In this document: piece by piece, positions 61,446 through 64,000 of the stretch | Numbering within the stretch: the stretch's first letter is position 1 | Layout: every line of letters begins with the position of its first letter | NCBI GenBank assembly: GCA_044226845.1 | Contig: JBGAGG010000006.1 | Span: forward strand, 124,001-188,000 | From: JAFDZO01 sp044226845 | GTDB lineage: Bacteria; Bacteroidota; Ignavibacteria; Tepidaquicellales; Tepidaquicellaceae | Reading direction: 5' to 3' | Length of the DNA: 64,000 nucleotides | Notes under the pieces: generated by a model | What the model was told of the DNA's origin: nothing | The model's database searches: none | What the model saw: the letters and a program-made list of their open reading frames with translations, nothing else | Position numbers and translations under genes: made by a program

Positions 61446-62689
61446 TTATTTTTTTAAAATCATTTTTTTCGTTTCTGAAAATATTTCAGTAACGAGCTTG
61501 TAAAAATAAATTCCGCTGGGCAGGGAAGCAGCGTTGAAATTCACTGAGTAGCTCCCCGCATTTTGTTTTTCGTTCACAAGTGTTTCAATTTCATTTCCTA
61601 AAACATCATAAACTTTTATTGAGACGTAATTCGTAATTGGCAATTCGTAATTTATCCGCGTCGAAGGATTAAACGGGTTCGGATAATTTTGTGAAAGAGA
61701 AAAGTTATTTGGGACTTCTGTTGAGGGAGAATTTACATATGTAAGTCCTCCTGTTGTTGATTTCATTATAAAACCTTTACCTCCCTGAGCTCTACCGGCA
61801 ATCCATCCGGTATTTTCATCTGCAAAGAAAAGTCTGAATGATAGTGTATTAAATCCCATCACTGTTACTAAACCCTGTTCCCAGCTAAGGCAGGAATTTG
61901 TAGTTTTATAAATCCTCATAGTGCCTGATGAAAGGGAAGTTGTCCAGCCCGTATTTTCATTTAAGAATTGAGAAATATTAGACGGAGGCACAGAGTTAAA
62001 AATCCAGTTTAATCCTGAGTTATTTGTTTTATATATACCATTTGATTTTAATGCAAAACCTACATTATCATTAACAAAAAAGAAATTTCCAACTGTCATT
62101 GTATCGCCATCCACTGCAATATTGGACCATGTATTCCCTAAATCTGTTGACTTTATTAGTTTATAATACAATGTTGGAGAATAAAGAGTAACTCTCCACC
62201 ATAAAGAATTTTTACTTGTTATCTGCGCAAGCGAAGCTTCCTTAGGCTGGAACTGGCACGTAGTAAAATTATTTCCGCCATTAAAGCTTCTATATAAAGC
62301 TGAATGCGAGCCTCCCTTCATCATAGAACTTGAAGATATGAAAATTGAATCAGTATTTAACAAAGCCAGAGTATTTGGCAAAATAAAATTTGACGGATAT
62401 GGTGAAGTCCAATTTATTCCTCCATTGGTGGTTTTATAAATATTACCAAAGCTGCCAGCAAGACTTTGAGAAAAGCCTGAAGTAGCGTAACCTGTTGAAG
62501 CGTTAGAAAAAAATATTCTGTAAATATTATTTGTAGTATTAACTTGGTAAATATTCCAATTGGTCCCGCCGTTTGTAGTCTTTAACACAATTCCTGAATC
62601 ACTTGCAGCAAAACCTGTGGAAGCGTTTATAAAATATATCTGATCTCAAATGAGATTGAAAGCAATAGAAAGAAAAGTATTTTCTTCAT
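61446..62689 (-). pseudogene. disrupted YCF48/T9SS gene, array copy 2
   Basis: The signal peptide begins at the ATG at 62689 (MKKILFFLLLSISF) but the frame then runs into a stop (..EIRYIL). The propeller resumes in another frame at about 62643 (DQIYFINASTGFAASDSGIV) and is open to the stop at 61446, with a complete sorting domain. About 15-25 residues that link signal and first repeat in other copies are missing. The junction is an ATCTCA..TGAGAT inverted repeat. A downstream start (62588) would yield 380 residues without export signal, so no secreted product is expected. Confidence 0.82.
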
Positions 62690-62695
62690 AGAAAT

Positions 62696-64000
62696 TTATT
62701 TTATTAAAACCATTTTCTTTGAATCTGAAAATTTCTCAGTTACTAATTTATAAAAATAAATTCCGCTGGGCAGGGAAGCGGCGTTGAAATCAACAGAGTA
62801 ACTTCCTGCATTTTGTTTTTCGTTTACAAGCGTTTCAACTTCATTTCCTAAAGCATCATATACTTTTATTGAGACGTAATTCGTAATTGGTAATTCGTAA
62901 TTAATTCGCGTTAGCGGATTAAACGGGTTCGGATAATTTTGTGATAAAGAAAATTTATCAGGAATTTCAGAGGATGATTGTGTAAATCCAGTTACAACTC
63001 CACCTGTTGTTGTTTTCATGATACATCCTTTCGGAGAATTAAAATATCCTCCTGCTATCCAACCTGTATTCTCATTTATAAAATAGCATCTCATATTATC
63101 TCTAATGAACCCCTCCGAATTAAATTGATAGTATTGCCATGATACTCCGCTATTTGTTGTTCTACTAATAGCAGTTATAGATCCCGCTGAGTTTAAATAT
63201 GTAATCCATCCTGTATTCTCATTCATAAATTGCAATTGAGACAAATATGTTGCGGAGGGTGCGGACATAGTTGTCCAATTCAACCCGCCATTGGTTGTTT
63301 TCATGAAATCAGATGAGCGGCATACAAACCCTGTATTATCATTAATGAAAGAAAAATCCACAGTTACAATGGAGTTGTTTCCATTAAAAGATAAATTGTT
63401 CCAACTCGCACCGCAATCTGACGACTTCATTATGGTATATCTTATCGGAGATGGAATTGTAGCTCTTATCCACCACGAAAATCTGCTTGTTATCTGTGCC
63501 TTATTATAATATCCGGGTGTAATATAATTTGATGATATAAAATTGTTACCTCCATTGAAGGTTTTGTATAAGATTCCCTGAGAACTTGGGTCAAAGAACG
63601 TTGCTGCAGAGGTTAATACAGTGTCAGGGTTAAGAGCAGCTATCGAAGTTGGAGAAACTAGTTGATTTGTTGTTAGTTCAAACCAATTTATTCCACCGGT
63701 TGTAGTTTTGTATATTTTCCCTGCCCAACCACTTGCTCCTAAACTAATTAATGAACTTGCATATCCCGTAACTTCGGTTACAAAATTTATTCTATACATC
63801 GGGTCAGAAATATTAATGCTATAATTAATCCAGTTTTGTCCGCCATTAGTTGTTTTCAAAACAGTTCCTGTATCAGCTACTGCGAAACCTGTTAATGAAT
63901 TGATAAATTGTATATCATTAATATTCTTTGTTGAACTAGTATATTGTGTGACCCAGCCGCTTTGTGCAAATGAGTTTGAGAACAACAAAAATAGAACAAG
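62696..64000 (-). CDS. YCF48/BNR-repeat secreted protein with T9SS domain, array copy 1, 5' end outside window
   Basis: The frame is open to the window edge; the last residues before the edge read LVLFLLFSNSFAQ, the end of a signal peptide, so only a few codons are missing. Repeats such as QFINSLTGFAVADTGTVLKTTNGG and FINDNTGFVCRSSDFMKTTNGG precede a full sorting domain. It lies 6 nt upstream of the disrupted copy and may not be the first gene of the array. Confidence 0.88.
   Translation of the reverse strand, partial: LVLFLLFSNSFAQSGWVTQYTSSTKNINDIQFINSLTGFAVADTGTVLKTTNGGQNWINYSINISDPMYRINFVTEVTGYASSLISLGASGWAGKIYKTTTGGINWFELTTNQLVSPTSIAALNPDTVLTSAATFFDPSSQGILYKTFNGGNNFISSNYITPGYYNKAQITSRFSWWIRATIPSPIRYTIMKSSDCGASWNNLSFNGNNSIVTVDFSFINDNTGFVCRSSDFMKTTNGGLNWTTMSAPSATYLSQLQFMNENTGWITYLNSAGSITAISRTTNSGVSWQYYQFNSEGFIRDNMRCYFINENTGWIAGGYFNSPKGCIMKTTTGGVVTGFTQSSSEIPDKFSLSQNYPNPFNPLTRINYELPITNYVSIKVYDALGNEVETLVNEKQNAGSYSVDFNAASLPSGIYFYKLVTEKFSDSKKMVLIK

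Overview
The window is an AT-rich bacterial chromosome segment, most likely from the Ignavibacteria/Chlorobi side of the Bacteroidota. The evidence is many secreted proteins ending in type IX secretion (T9SS) C-terminal sorting domains, a PorV/PorQ-like outer-membrane protein, several TTG starts, few Shine-Dalgarno sites, and no tRNA, rRNA or CRISPR array that I could see. Placement rests on protein style only.

Layout. 1-4.6 kb: four paralogous secreted proteins of unknown function, three of them overlapping head to tail by 11 nt, plus an S24-type (LexA/CI-like) repressor with a palindrome just upstream. 5-16.5 kb: a decayed phage-derived accessory region. It holds a YqaJ-type recombination nuclease, a DUF4373-type replication protein, small zinc-ribbon and membrane proteins, Mu gp36- and gp29-like remnants (the portal has lost its 5' end), a tape-measure-like gene with a duplicated fragment 1.8 kb upstream, three tiny related membrane proteins and two tail-type proteins. 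16.6-23.1 kb: an addB-GNAT-SnoaL-addA cluster for double-strand break repair. 23.2-25.1 kb: a Spy-like periplasmic protein, two related 45-residue membrane proteins and a GC-richer tubby/LURP-like gene. 25.4-27.7 kb: a divergent damage-response pair, a Y-family polymerase with a small partner and a SRAP/HMCES-type protein.

28-46 kb is dominated by envelope and secreted proteins: four paralogous lipoproteins that join a conserved N-terminal domain to pentapeptide repeats, a two-module Spy-like protein, an NtrC-type sigma-54 activator, two very large secreted T9SS substrates and a PorV/PorQ-like protein translationally coupled to the second of them. 46.3-54.5 kb holds a lipoprotein bracketed by two cloverleaf-shaped repeat elements, an OsmC protein, a further T9SS substrate, a stress-type cluster (disordered protein, DUF892 ferritin-like, iron-permease-like, small lipoprotein), a FlaR-type kinase and a beta-barrel protein. 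54.6-64 kb is an uninterrupted minus-strand array of seven YCF48/BNR-repeat proteins with almost identical T9SS domains; one copy is disrupted and one runs off the window.

Recurring non-coding themes are heptanucleotide tandem repeats between genes (and, strikingly, inside the T9SS domains of the array), a recurring hairpin terminator, and multi-branched inverted-repeat elements. The most unusual items are the paired cloverleaf elements, the heptamer tract turned into protein, the pentapeptide lipoprotein family, and the replaced or duplicated tape-measure module with its small membrane proteins.
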